NCBI RefSeq assembly: GCF_018736145.1
Contig: NZ_CP059997.1
Coordinates: 1,673,501 to 1,737,500 of the forward strand
DNA length: 64,000 nt
From: Amycolatopsis sp. CA-230715
GTDB lineage: Bacteria > Actinomycetota > Actinomycetes > Mycobacteriales > Pseudonocardiaceae
Reading direction: 5' to 3'
Each line of letters begins with the position of its first letter. Positions within the stretch are counted from its first letter, which is position 1. Below, one piece after another: positions 56,981 through 64,000 of this stretch. A program made the position numbers and the translations under genes. The notes beneath the pieces were generated by a model. It ran no database searches. It worked only from the letters and a program-made list of their open reading frames with translations, and was not told the origin of the DNA.

Positions 56981-57379
56981 TTAACCGTCGGGTTCGCCGG
57001 TCGCCGCCGTCTCCCCCAGCTCGGCGAGGGTGTGTTGCGCCACGGCGAACGCCTTGTTGGCGGCGGGCACGCCCGCGTAGACACCGGTGTGCAGCAGCAC
57101 CTCGCCGATCTCGGCCGGGGTGAGTCCATTGTGGATCGCCGCGCGCACGTGCATGGCCAGTTCGTCGTGGCAGTGCAGCGCGGTGAGCAGTGCGAGCGTG
57201 AGACAGCTCCTGGTGCGCCGGTCGAGACCGTCGCGCGTCCACACCGAACCCCACGCGGCGGTGGTGATGTACTCCTGGAATGGCGCGGTGAACTCGGTCG
57301 TCTTCGCCACCGCCGCGTCGACGTGCGCGTCGCCGAGCACTTCGCGGCGCACGCGCATGCCGTCTTCGTAGCTGCCCAT
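56981..57379 (-). CDS. pcaC: 4-carboxymuconolactone decarboxylase
   Basis: The 132-aa AhpD-fold protein decarboxylates gamma-carboxymuconolactone to 3-oxoadipate enol-lactone. Core blocks are VLGDAHVDAAVAKTTEFTAPFQ and LTALHCHDELAMHVRAAI. In many actinomycetes it is fused to PcaD (PcaL); here it is separate, with ATG overlapping the pcaD stop as TGATG. Confidence 0.93.
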   Translation of the reverse strand: MGSYEDGMRVRREVLGDAHVDAAVAKTTEFTAPFQEYITTAAWGSVWTRDGLDRRTRSCLTLALLTALHCHDELAMHVRAAIHNGLTPAEIGEVLLHTGVYAGVPAANKAFAVAQHTLAELGETAATGEPDG

Positions 57380-58140
57380 CACGCTCCCACCCGGTCCAGG
57401 ATCAGTGCCGTGAACCGCTCGTGCTGTTCGTAACTGCCCAGGTGCGCGGCGCCCTCGACGATCTCGAAGCGCGCGCCGGGAATCCCGTCCGCGATTAGCT
57501 CGCCGTGGTCCGGCGGGGTCGCCGGGTCTTCGGCGCCGGAGATCACCAGTGTCGGCACCGCGATCCTCGGCAGGTCGCCGGTCAGGTCCATGTGCTCGAT
57601 CGCCGCGCAGCACGCGGCGTAGCCCGCGGCAGGGGTGCCCGCGACCATGGCGCGGAGCATCGCCACCGTCTCCGGGTTCCGCTCCGCGTAAGCGGGGGTG
57701 ACCCAGCGCCCGACGGCGGCGTCCGCGACGGCGCCGGTGCCCTCGGCGAGCACGGTCGCCGCGCGTTCGGCCCACCGCTCTGGCGGGCCCAGCTTCGCCG
57801 AGGTGCAGCACAGCGTCAGGCTCGTGATCCGGTCCGGCCGGTGGGCGCCGAGCCACATGCCCGCCATCCCGCCGAGCGACAGCCCGACCAGGTGCGCCTT
57901 CGCCACGCCGAGGTCGTCGAGAAGGCCGAGCAGGCCCTCCACGACGTCGGCGATCGAACACGGCCCCACGGGCACCGGCGACTTCCCGTGCCCGGGATGA
58001 TCGGGCCGGATCACCCGGAAACCGCGCGCTGCCAACGGTTTCACCTGCGGTTCCCACATCCGGTGATCGCTGCCGATCGATCCGCTCAGCACCACCGGGA
58101 CGCCGTCGGACGGGCCGTCCTCGACGTAGTACAGGCTCAC
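57379..58140 (-). CDS. pcaD: 3-oxoadipate enol-lactonase
   Basis: The 253-aa alpha/beta-hydrolase opens the enol-lactone to 3-oxoadipate. The nucleophile is in LVGLSLGGMAG, the acid in ISGAEDPATPP and the His in GAAHLGS. GTG 58140 is chosen because AGAGG lies 7 nt upstream and it matches the family N-terminus (SLYYVEDGP). It is separated from pcaG by 25 bp; pcaB, usually found here, is missing. Confidence 0.92.
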   Translation of the reverse strand: MSLYYVEDGPSDGVPVVLSGSIGSDHRMWEPQVKPLAARGFRVIRPDHPGHGKSPVPVGPCSIADVVEGLLGLLDDLGVAKAHLVGLSLGGMAGMWLGAHRPDRITSLTLCCTSAKLGPPERWAERAATVLAEGTGAVADAAVGRWVTPAYAERNPETVAMLRAMVAGTPAAGYAACCAAIEHMDLTGDLPRIAVPTLVISGAEDPATPPDHGELIADGIPGARFEIVEGAAHLGSYEQHERFTALILDRVGA

Positions 58141-58165
58141 ACGCGCACCTCTCGCTCGAAGACCG

Positions 58166-58693
58166 TCACAGGTCGAAGAACACCGTCTCGCCATCGCCCT
58201 GCAGCCGCACGTCGAAGCGGTACCCGTCCTCGGTCCGCTTCGCGATCAGGGTGTGCCTGCGCTCGGCGGGCACCACGGCGAGCACGGGATCGCCGTCACT
58301 GTCCACGTCTTCGAAGTAGATGCGCGTGACCACCCGGCTCAGCAGCCCGCGCGCCAGCACCGACACGTCGATGTGCGGCGCCTGACCGGGCAGCGCGCCC
58401 GGCACCACGGTGCGGATGCCGTACGCGCCGCGCTCATCGGTGGGACACCGGCCGAAGCCGCGAAAGTCCCGCGATTTCGCGTCCCTCGGGTCATCGGGAT
58501 GGTCGAACCGGCCTTCGGCGTCCGCCTGCCAGGTTTCCACGAGTGCGTCCGGCACCGGCTCGCCCTCGCCGTCGAACACCGTGCCGCGGATCCAGATCGC
58601 GCCCGGCTCGTCGATCGCCACGACGTCCGGCCCGTCCTCCCACGGCAGCCCGATCGACAGGAACGGCCCGACGGTCTGCGAAGGCGTGCTCAT
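58166..58693 (-). CDS. pcaG: Protocatechuate 3,4-dioxygenase alpha subunit
   Basis: The 175-aa subunit (TPSQTVGPFLSIGLPW; HIDVSVLARGLLSRVVTRIY) pairs with PcaH to form the intradiol ring-cleaving enzyme. The alpha chain lacks the iron ligands found in beta but shapes the active site. Its start overlaps the pcaH stop by 4 bp. Confidence 0.95.
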   Translation of the reverse strand: MSTPSQTVGPFLSIGLPWEDGPDVVAIDEPGAIWIRGTVFDGEGEPVPDALVETWQADAEGRFDHPDDPRDAKSRDFRGFGRCPTDERGAYGIRTVVPGALPGQAPHIDVSVLARGLLSRVVTRIYFEDVDSDGDPVLAVVPAERRHTLIAKRTEDGYRFDVRLQGDGETVFFDL

Positions 58694-59433
58694 TCGTCGT
58701 CATCCTCCTCTTCTTCGAACACCGAAGCCTCGCGCCCGCGCAGCACGATGTCGAACTGGAAGGCCAGCGCCCAGTGGTCCTCGGTGCGGTCGAGGTCGAA
58801 CCGCGAGATCATCCGCTGCCGCGCCTTTGCGTCCGGCACCGAGTTGAAGATCGGGTCCTGCGCGAACAGCGGATCGTCGGGGAAGTACATCTGCGTCACC
58901 AGGCGCTGGGTGAACGCGGTGCCGAACACGGAGAAGTGGATGTGCGCCGGCCGCCACGCGTTGTCGTGGTTCTTCCACGGGTAGGCGCCCGGTTTGACGG
59001 TGGTGAACTCGTACCGGCCGTCGTCGTCGGTGAGCGTGCGGCCGACCCCGTCGAAGTTCGGGTCGAGCGGCGCTGGCCACCGGTCGCCGGTGTGCCGGTA
59101 CCGGCCCGCCGCGTTCGCCTGCCAGATCTCCACCAGGGAGTTCCGCACCGGACGGCCGTCCCCGTCGAGCAGCCGCCCGGTGACCACGATCCGCTGCCCC
59201 TGCGGTTCGCCCGCGTGCCCTCGGGTGAGGTCGTTGTCGTGCTCGCCGAGCCTGCCCGGTCCCAGCAACGGGCCGGTGACCTCGGTGAGCCGCTGCGGCA
59301 TCAGCACGAGCGGCTGCTTCGGATGCCGCAGCCGCGTGGAGCGGTAGTCCGGCGAATCGAGCGGCGGGTGGGTCCCGTCGGGATCGCGCCGGTACTTCGG
59401 CAGCGCGAGCCGCTGCGGCGCCGGTGTCACCAT
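58690..59433 (-). CDS. pcaH: Protocatechuate 3,4-dioxygenase beta subunit
   Basis: The 247-aa catalytic subunit holds the Fe(III) with Tyr and His ligands in PGAYPW and WRPAHIHFSVFG, plus the upstream Tyr in NAAGRYRHTGDRW. It cleaves protocatechuate to beta-carboxy-cis,cis-muconate. GGAGG sits 6 nt before ATG 59433. A 102-bp gap with a small hairpin separates it from pcaF. Confidence 0.95.
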   Translation of the reverse strand: MVTPAPQRLALPKYRRDPDGTHPPLDSPDYRSTRLRHPKQPLVLMPQRLTEVTGPLLGPGRLGEHDNDLTRGHAGEPQGQRIVVTGRLLDGDGRPVRNSLVEIWQANAAGRYRHTGDRWPAPLDPNFDGVGRTLTDDDGRYEFTTVKPGAYPWKNHDNAWRPAHIHFSVFGTAFTQRLVTQMYFPDDPLFAQDPIFNSVPDAKARQRMISRFDLDRTEDHWALAFQFDIVLRGREASVFEEEEDDDE

Positions 59434-59462
59434 TGCTTTCCTCCTACGCTTTCCTCTTTTTG

Positions 59463-59479
59463 AAGCGGCGAAGCCGCTT
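59463..59479. repeat. 17-bp palindrome between pcaF and pcaH
   Basis: AAGCGGC-GAA-GCCGCTT is a perfect 7-bp stem with 3-nt loop. On the minus strand it is followed by CAAAAAG, not U residues, so it is not an ordinary terminator for pcaF. It may stabilise or process the pca mRNA, or be a dispersed genomic palindrome. Confidence 0.55.
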
Positions 59480-59535
59480 GAGTGGGCCGTCAGCCCGCAC
59501 CGCCACCGGCACGCAAACCAACCACTGTCAAGTCC

Positions 59536-60714
59536 CTAGGCTTCCAGTACCACGGCCAAGCCCTGGCCTACGCCGATGCAGATGGCGGCGAGGCCCCAGC
59601 CGCCGCCTCGGCGGCGCAGTTCGTGCGCGAGCGTGCCGAGAACGCGTCCGCCGGAGGCGCCGAGCGGGTGGCCGATCGCGATCGCGCCGCCGTTGACGTT
59701 GACGATCTCGGGGTCGAGTTCGGGCCAGTCCGCGAGGCAGGCCAGCGACTGCGCGGCGAAGGCCTCGTTCAGTTCGACCGCGGCGAGGTCGCCCCAGCCG
59801 ATCCCGGCCCGCGCCAACGCGATCTCGGCGGCCTTGACCGGTCCGATGCCGAACACGTCGGGGTCGACGCCCGCCGCGCCGCGCCCGGCGATCCTCGCCA
59901 GCGGTGTCACGCCGAGCCGGTTCGCCGTGGCCTCGCCGCCGAGGAGAACCGCGGAGGCACCGTCGTTGAGCGGTGACGAGTTCCCCGCCGTGACCGTCCC
60001 TTGTGGACGGAAGGCGGGCTTCAGCTTGCCGAGCTTGGCCGGATCGGAGTCGGGGCGGATGCCCTCGTCGCGCTGGAGGTCGACGCCGTCGACGGCGACC
60101 ACGTGCGAATCGTAGAACCCCTCGTCCCACGCCTTCGCGGCGTTGAGGTGGCTGCGCAGCGCGAACGCGTCCTGGCTTTCCCTGCCGATGCCGTAGGAAT
60201 CGGCGAGCGCTTCGGTGGACTCGCCGAGCGAAACCGTCCAGCGCTCCGGCATCGCCGGGTTGACCATGCGCCAGCCCAGCGTCGTCGAGTGCATCGTCTG
60301 GTGGCCGTTCGGGAACGCGCGCTCCGGCTTGAGCATTACCCACGGCGCCCTGCTCATCGACTCGACGCCGCCCGCGACCACCAGCGACGCGTCGCCGACC
60401 TCGATCGCCCTGCTCGCCTGTACCGCCGCTTCCAGGCCGGACCCGCACAGCCGGTTCACCGTGGCGCCCGGCACCGACGTCGGCCAGCCGGCCAGCAACG
60501 CCGCCATCCTGGCCACGTTCCGGTTGTCCTCGCCCGCGGCGTTCGCGTCGCCGAGCAGCACTTCGTCCACTTCGGACGGATCGAACGCCGTCCGCGTGGA
60601 CAGCGCGCGCAGCACGCCCGCGGCGAGATCGTCGGGACGCACCTTCGCCAGCGCGCCACCGTACCGCCCGAACGGCGTGCGGACCGCGTCCAGCACATAA
60701 GCCTGGCTACTCAT
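59536..60714 (-). CDS. pcaF: 3-oxoadipyl-CoA thiolase
   Basis: The 392-aa thiolase cleaves 3-oxoadipyl-CoA to succinyl-CoA and acetyl-CoA. The acyl-enzyme Cys is in NRLCGSGLEA, the His in GGAIAIGHPLGASG, and the second catalytic Cys is near the C-terminus (AAICIGVGQG). ATG 60714 overlaps the pcaJ stop by 4 bp. Context makes 3-oxoadipyl-CoA the likely substrate over acetoacetyl-CoA. Confidence 0.92.
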   Translation of the reverse strand: MSSQAYVLDAVRTPFGRYGGALAKVRPDDLAAGVLRALSTRTAFDPSEVDEVLLGDANAAGEDNRNVARMAALLAGWPTSVPGATVNRLCGSGLEAAVQASRAIEVGDASLVVAGGVESMSRAPWVMLKPERAFPNGHQTMHSTTLGWRMVNPAMPERWTVSLGESTEALADSYGIGRESQDAFALRSHLNAAKAWDEGFYDSHVVAVDGVDLQRDEGIRPDSDPAKLGKLKPAFRPQGTVTAGNSSPLNDGASAVLLGGEATANRLGVTPLARIAGRGAAGVDPDVFGIGPVKAAEIALARAGIGWGDLAAVELNEAFAAQSLACLADWPELDPEIVNVNGGAIAIGHPLGASGGRVLGTLAHELRRRGGGWGLAAICIGVGQGLAVVLEA

Positions 60715-61472
60715 TCGCCCGCCTTCTTCAGCTCTCGCAACAGGGTCAGCTCCTCTTCCGTCGGCGCCGGTGTGGTTTTGACATCGGGATCGATCTTCAA
60801 CCGCCATCCCGTCGCCTCGACCACGTCGTCGATCCCGACACCGGGATGCACCTCGGTCAAGGTCAGTTCACTGGTTTCCGGGTCGGGGCGCAACAGCCCG
60901 AGATCGGTGACCACGAGCGTGGGCCCGGCGCCGGGGAGGCCGAGCCGTTCCCGGTCGCCCTTGCCCGTGCCGTGGCCGAACGAGGTCACGAAGTCGACGC
61001 GCTCGACGAAGGCCCGCGCGGACTGCCGCAGCACCACGAACACCTCGCGGCAGGAAGCGGCGATCTCCGGCGCGCCACCGGCACCCGGCAGCCGCACCTT
61101 GGGCTCGCGGTAGTCCGAACCGATCACGGTGGTGTTGATGTTGCCGAACTTGTCGAGCTGCGCGGCGCCGAGGAAGCCGACGTCGATGCGGCCGGGCTGC
61201 AACCAGTAGTTGAACACCTCGGGCACGCTCACCACGGCGTCCGCGGTGTCCGCCAGCTCACCGTCCCCAATGGACAGTGGCAGCTTCGACGGCTTCGCGC
61301 CGAGGCACCCCGACTCGTACACCAGCGTCAGGTCCGGCGCGTGCGTCCGGCGGGCGAGGTTCGCCGCGGTGCTGGGCAGGCCGATCCCGACGAAGCAGGT
61401 CATCCCGTCCCCGAGCGCGCGCGCCGCGGCCACGCTCATCATCTCGTCGGCGCTGTAATCGGTTCCGGTCAT
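60711..61472 (-). CDS. pcaJ: 3-oxoadipate CoA-transferase subunit B
   Basis: The 253-aa class I CoA-transferase subunit carries the catalytic Glu in LVYESGCLG and GIGLPSTAANLARR near the N-terminus. With PcaI it moves CoA from succinyl-CoA to 3-oxoadipate. It overlaps pcaI and pcaF by 4 bp each. Confidence 0.92.
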   Translation of the reverse strand: MTGTDYSADEMMSVAAARALGDGMTCFVGIGLPSTAANLARRTHAPDLTLVYESGCLGAKPSKLPLSIGDGELADTADAVVSVPEVFNYWLQPGRIDVGFLGAAQLDKFGNINTTVIGSDYREPKVRLPGAGGAPEIAASCREVFVVLRQSARAFVERVDFVTSFGHGTGKGDRERLGLPGAGPTLVVTDLGLLRPDPETSELTLTEVHPGVGIDDVVEATGWRLKIDPDVKTTPAPTEEELTLLRELKKAGE

Positions 61473-62269
61473 GCCCGCACTCCCGCCAGCCACTTCGCGA
61501 ACTCCTCGCGGTCCCGTCCGATCGTGTCCCATGCCTGGTACGCGCCATTGTCCCGCTCGTAGTAACCGGCCGCGTAGGACGGGCGCGCGCCGAAGGGCAC
61601 CTCGGCGACCGCCGTGACCGCCCACGAGGGCAGCACCACCGCGCCGGGTTTCGGCTCCAGCTCGTCGACGATCTCCTCGACCGTCACCAGGCTGCGCTTC
61701 GCCGCGAGCACGGCTTCCTTCTGCACACCGGTGATCCCCCACATCTGCACCGCGCCGGAGGAGTCCGCGCGCTGCGCGTGGACGATCGTGACGTCGGGGT
61801 TGAGCGCGGGCACCGCGGTCAACCGCTCACCGGTGAACGGGCAGGTGATCGGCTTGATGGTGTCGGTCTGCGCGGGCAGGTCCGTGCCGGTGTAGCCGCG
61901 CAGCACGGCGAACGGCAGCCCGGACGCCCCGGCGACGTACCGGTTCGCCATCCCGGCGTGGCTGTGCTCCTCGATCTCCAGCGGCACCGGCCACGCGTGC
62001 TGCACCGCGTCGCGGAACCGGTGCAGCGAGCCGACACCGGGGTTGCCGCCCCACGAGAACACCAGCTTCCGCGCGCAGCCGGCGCCGATCAGCTGGTCGT
62101 AGACGATGTCGGGGGTCATCCGCACCAGGGTCAGGTCACGGCGGCGCTGGCGGATGATCTCGTGGCCCGCCGCCACCGGGATGAGGTGCGTGAACCCCTC
62201 CATGGCGACGGTGTCCCCGTCGTGCACCAGCTCGCCGACGGCTTCGGCGAGGGACAGGATCTTGGCCAT
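61469..62269 (-). CDS. pcaI: 3-oxoadipate CoA-transferase subunit A
   Basis: The 266-aa subunit resembles CatI-type chains (GFTHLIPVAAGHEIIRQ, FSWGGNPGVGSLHR). It is the first gene of the pcaIJFHGDCR operon. ATG 62269 is preferred because GGAG lies 6 nt upstream; the longer frame to 62353 would overlap the operator region. Confidence 0.92.
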   Translation of the reverse strand: MAKILSLAEAVGELVHDGDTVAMEGFTHLIPVAAGHEIIRQRRRDLTLVRMTPDIVYDQLIGAGCARKLVFSWGGNPGVGSLHRFRDAVQHAWPVPLEIEEHSHAGMANRYVAGASGLPFAVLRGYTGTDLPAQTDTIKPITCPFTGERLTAVPALNPDVTIVHAQRADSSGAVQMWGITGVQKEAVLAAKRSLVTVEEIVDELEPKPGAVVLPSWAVTAVAEVPFGARPSYAAGYYERDNGAYQAWDTIGRDREEFAKWLAGVRA

Positions 62270-62337
62270 CCGCCACTCCGTTCCAGGTCCCCAAGAGCTT
62301 TTTCGTTCGTGCCTGTTCTTTTTTCCGTCGTAACAAG

Positions 62338-62354
62338 TGTTCGCATGTCGCACA
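62338..62354. promoter_or_regulatory. Probable PcaR (IclR-type) operator
   Basis: TGTTCGCATGTCGCACA has the GTTCG-N5-CGCAC arrangement remembered for PcaU/PobR-type IclR sites. It lies 69 bp ahead of pcaI in the divergent region. A related GTTCGTATGT occurs inverted at about 62363-62372. The match to the published pattern is from memory. Confidence 0.65.
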
Positions 62355-62456
62355 CTAGTTACACATACGAACTTACCACGACCTCGCGAAAACAGGGACC
62401 CGCTCCTCGCCTCGCCGCGCTGGCCCGCGCGGGACGGCCGCGGTTACGGTTGCCGC

Positions 62457-63434
62457 GTGCACGATTCCCCGATCATCGCGGTGACCAGGCAAGTTCCCGA
62501 GGCGGCGCTGGAGGTGCTGCGGACGGCGGGCGAGATTTCGCTCTCCGAAGCCGATCGCCCGCTCACCCCGGACGAACTTCGGGCTCAGGTGGCGGGCGCG
62601 TCCGCGATCGTGAGCATGCTCCACGACCGCGTCGACGGCTCGGTCGCGGACGCGGCGGGCGCCTCGCTCCGGGTGGTGGCGAACGTCGCCGTCGGTTACG
62701 ACAACCTCGACGTCGCCGCGCTCGACGCGCGCGGCATCACGGTGACGAACACCCCGGGCGTGCTGACCGAGGCCACCGCCGACCTCACCTTCGCGCTCCT
62801 GCTCGCGGTGACGCGGCGCATCGGAGAAGGCGAGCGCCTGCTGCGCGCGAAACGGCCGTGGTCGTTCCACCTCGGCTTCATGCTCGGCGCCGGGCTGCAG
62901 GGCAGGACGCTCGGCATCGTCGGCCTCGGCCAGATCGGGCAGGCGGTGGCACGGCGCGCCAAGGCGTTCGGCATGGAGATCGTCTACTCCGGACGGTCCA
63001 AAGTGGACGAGCGGGTGGAGGGAGAACTCGGCGCGCGACGGGTCGGGTTCGGCGAACTGCTGGCGAACTCGGACGTGGTGTCCTTGCACTGCCCGCTCAC
63101 CCCGGAGACGCGGCACCTGATCGACGCGGACGCGCTGCGCGCGATGAAACCGTCCGCCTATCTCGTCAACACGACGAGGGGCCCGGTCGTGCACGAGGCG
63201 GCGCTCGCGGAAGCGTTGGCGCGCAAGGAGATCGCGGGTGCGGCGCTCGACGTGTTCGAGCACGAGCCCGAGGTCGACCCCGGTCTGCTCGACCTCGACG
63301 CGGTCGTGCTCGCACCGCACCTGGGTTCGGCCACCGTCGAAACTCGCACGGAGATGGCCGTGCTGGCGGCGAAGAACGTCGCCGCCGTGCTGCGGGGCGA
63401 CCCGGCGCTCACCCCGGTCGTCCCGCGCTCCTGA
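62457..63434 (+). CDS. D-2-hydroxyacid dehydrogenase (glyoxylate/hydroxypyruvate reductase type)
   Basis: The 325-aa NAD(P)-dependent enzyme has the Rossmann motif GIVGLGQIGQAVARR, the substrate-binding Arg in LVNTTRGPVV, an acidic partner in EHEPEV and the catalytic His in LAPHLGS. The catalytic layout fits D-glycerate dehydrogenases. GTG 62457 gives the family N-terminus (IIAVTRQVPEAAL). It diverges from the pca operon; a metabolic link is not evident. Its stop codon begins the terminator stem. Confidence 0.9.
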   Translation: MHDSPIIAVTRQVPEAALEVLRTAGEISLSEADRPLTPDELRAQVAGASAIVSMLHDRVDGSVADAAGASLRVVANVAVGYDNLDVAALDARGITVTNTPGVLTEATADLTFALLLAVTRRIGEGERLLRAKRPWSFHLGFMLGAGLQGRTLGIVGLGQIGQAVARRAKAFGMEIVYSGRSKVDERVEGELGARRVGFGELLANSDVVSLHCPLTPETRHLIDADALRAMKPSAYLVNTTRGPVVHEAALAEALARKEIAGAALDVFEHEPEVDPGLLDLDAVVLAPHLGSATVETRTEMAVLAAKNVAAVLRGDPALTPVVPRS

Positions 63435-63462
63435 CGGCCGCGGCGGGTGCCGCGGCCGTCAG
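63431..63462. terminator. Bidirectional terminator hairpin
   Basis: CTGACGGCCGCGGC (63431-63444) pairs perfectly over 14 bp with 63449-63462 around a GGGT loop. It includes the stop of the hydroxyacid dehydrogenase and faces the convergent HesB-like gene 10 bp away. No U-run, as is usual in high-GC actinomycetes. Confidence 0.75.
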
Positions 63463-63472
63463 GGTGGAATCC

Positions 63473-63790
63473 TCACGCCTGGACGGGAGGCTCCTGCTGC
63501 GGCTGCGGCATCACCGCGAAGTTCAGCTGCCCCTGGTCGTCCTGCTGGACGTCGAGCACCTTGTCGTCGAGGAACGCCGCGGCCTGTGGCTCGAGGAACA
63601 CCTTGGCACCCGCCTCGGTGCCCAGTACCTGGTCACCGTCCTCGGGGGCCGGTGCCATCGACAGCGCGAGCTGGGCGCCCTCTTCTTCCTGGCTCTGCAC
63701 CGCGAAGCGCAGACCAGCGGCGTCGTCCCCGCCCTGCTGGGCGGTCAACGCACTGATCGCCTCCGCGGCGGCGTCAGTCATGGCGAGCAT
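63473..63790 (-). CDS. HesB/IscA-like protein without cysteines
   Basis: The 105-aa protein follows the Fe-S biosynthesis (HesB/A-type carrier) pattern: LTDAA-like AMTDAAAEAIS start, LRFAVQSQ strand, FLEPQAAAFLDDKVLDV and a Gln/Pro tail. All cysteines that bind clusters in IscA are absent. Actinobacteria encode such proteins, often misnamed adhesins; the role is unknown. ATG 63790 is chosen; Met4 is an alternative. Confidence 0.8.
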   Translation of the reverse strand: MLAMTDAAAEAISALTAQQGGDDAAGLRFAVQSQEEEGAQLALSMAPAPEDGDQVLGTEAGAKVFLEPQAAAFLDDKVLDVQQDDQGQLNFAVMPQPQQEPPVQA

Positions 63791-64000
63791 GGTGGGCCTT
63801 CCCTTCGTTCGCGATTCTGCGCTTCCGAGCCACCGTAGGGGGTACCGGCGCGGCGTGCGCGCTGGGCGGGGATCGCACGGTTCCGCACGCGGGACACGAA
63901 ACGGTCGCGGCACTGCGCACAGCGCCGCGGCGGCCGGGAACAGGACAGAAATGGCCTCGGTCACAGGAGCGGCGTGGCTAAGCTGGGAGCGGGCCGGGGA
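63791..64000. other. Right edge, upstream region of the HesB-like gene
   Basis: These 210 bp hold the 5' region of the HesB-like gene and possibly that of a gene beyond the window. I recognise no gene, operator or repeat here; GGAGCG near 63966 may belong to a start beyond the visible end. Confidence 0.4.

Noticed and set aside
59463..59479. Intrinsic terminator of pcaF
   Set aside because: On the minus strand the hairpin is followed by A-rich, not U-rich, sequence, and the operon continues to pcaH.

Overview
The window is about 70% GC by eye, densely packed, and most genes use GTG/ATG/TTG starts in overlapping (ATGA, TGATG) operons. Gene content (GlnA-like/GATase cluster, actinobacterial iol order with a Cgl0159-type aldolase, coxSLMG with coxD/E, pca operon with IclR-type PcaR, DUF6879 next to an XRE regulator) points to a Pseudonocardiaceae actinomycete, most like Amycolatopsis. 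This is catabolic chromosome rather than a phage, plasmid or classical biosynthetic cluster. I saw no tRNA, rRNA, IS element or CRISPR array.

Layout. 0-3.8 kb: start of a DUF402 gene, a membrane protein, leucyl aminopeptidase, a small membrane protein and a SUKH-domain protein. 3.9-13 kb (minus strand): a tandem glycine riboswitch leading gcvP-gcvT-gcvH-glyA-lipA-sdaA and a FadR-type GntR regulator, a complete glycine-to-serine-to-pyruvate route. 13-15.6 kb: an S33 peptidase gene broken by one in-frame TAG, and a secreted subtilase. 15.9-21 kb: a gamma-glutamylation cluster (glutamine synthetase-like, class I GATase hydrolase, ALDH, SDR) divergent from an amidohydrolase-fold gene lacking metal ligands. 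21-22.7 kb: an orphan membrane protein.

22.8-36.4 kb: an inositol catabolism regulon. A LacI regulator and iolG diverge from iolE, an ABC importer, iolC, a Cgl0159-type aldolase, iolB and iolD, around a perfect 18-bp palindrome. The plus-strand operon runs on into two tandem DUF6461-like paralogues. Between them lies a scar made of the 5' end of the following MFS gene joined to the 3' end of iolD, which reveals how the tandem duplication happened. 36.5-41.8 kb: an MFS exporter and a small island with a TauD-like oxygenase, a zinc-finger peptide, a Nudix protein, a Zn-ribbon XRE regulator and a DUF6879 pair.

42-56 kb: a form II CO-dehydrogenase-like molybdenum hydroxylase (coxS-L-M-G plus a flavin monooxygenase). 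Its maturation genes are split: xdhC/coxE at 48-50 kb and coxD/mobA at 54.7-56.2 kb, with a flavin monooxygenase/TetR and TetR/SDR cassette between. 56-62.3 kb: the protocatechuate operon pcaIJFHGDCR, with no pcaB, running straight into mobA-coxD. 62.4-64 kb: a 2-hydroxyacid dehydrogenase and a cysteine-free HesB-like protein.

Two dispersed sequence families cut across the annotation: a ~23-bp intergenic hairpin (GCCCCGAAnGTnACnTTCGGGGC) found at gene 3' ends, and a short palindrome (GTCCAnnnnGGAC-like) scattered mainly inside genes and carrying codons that are rare in this GC-rich DNA.
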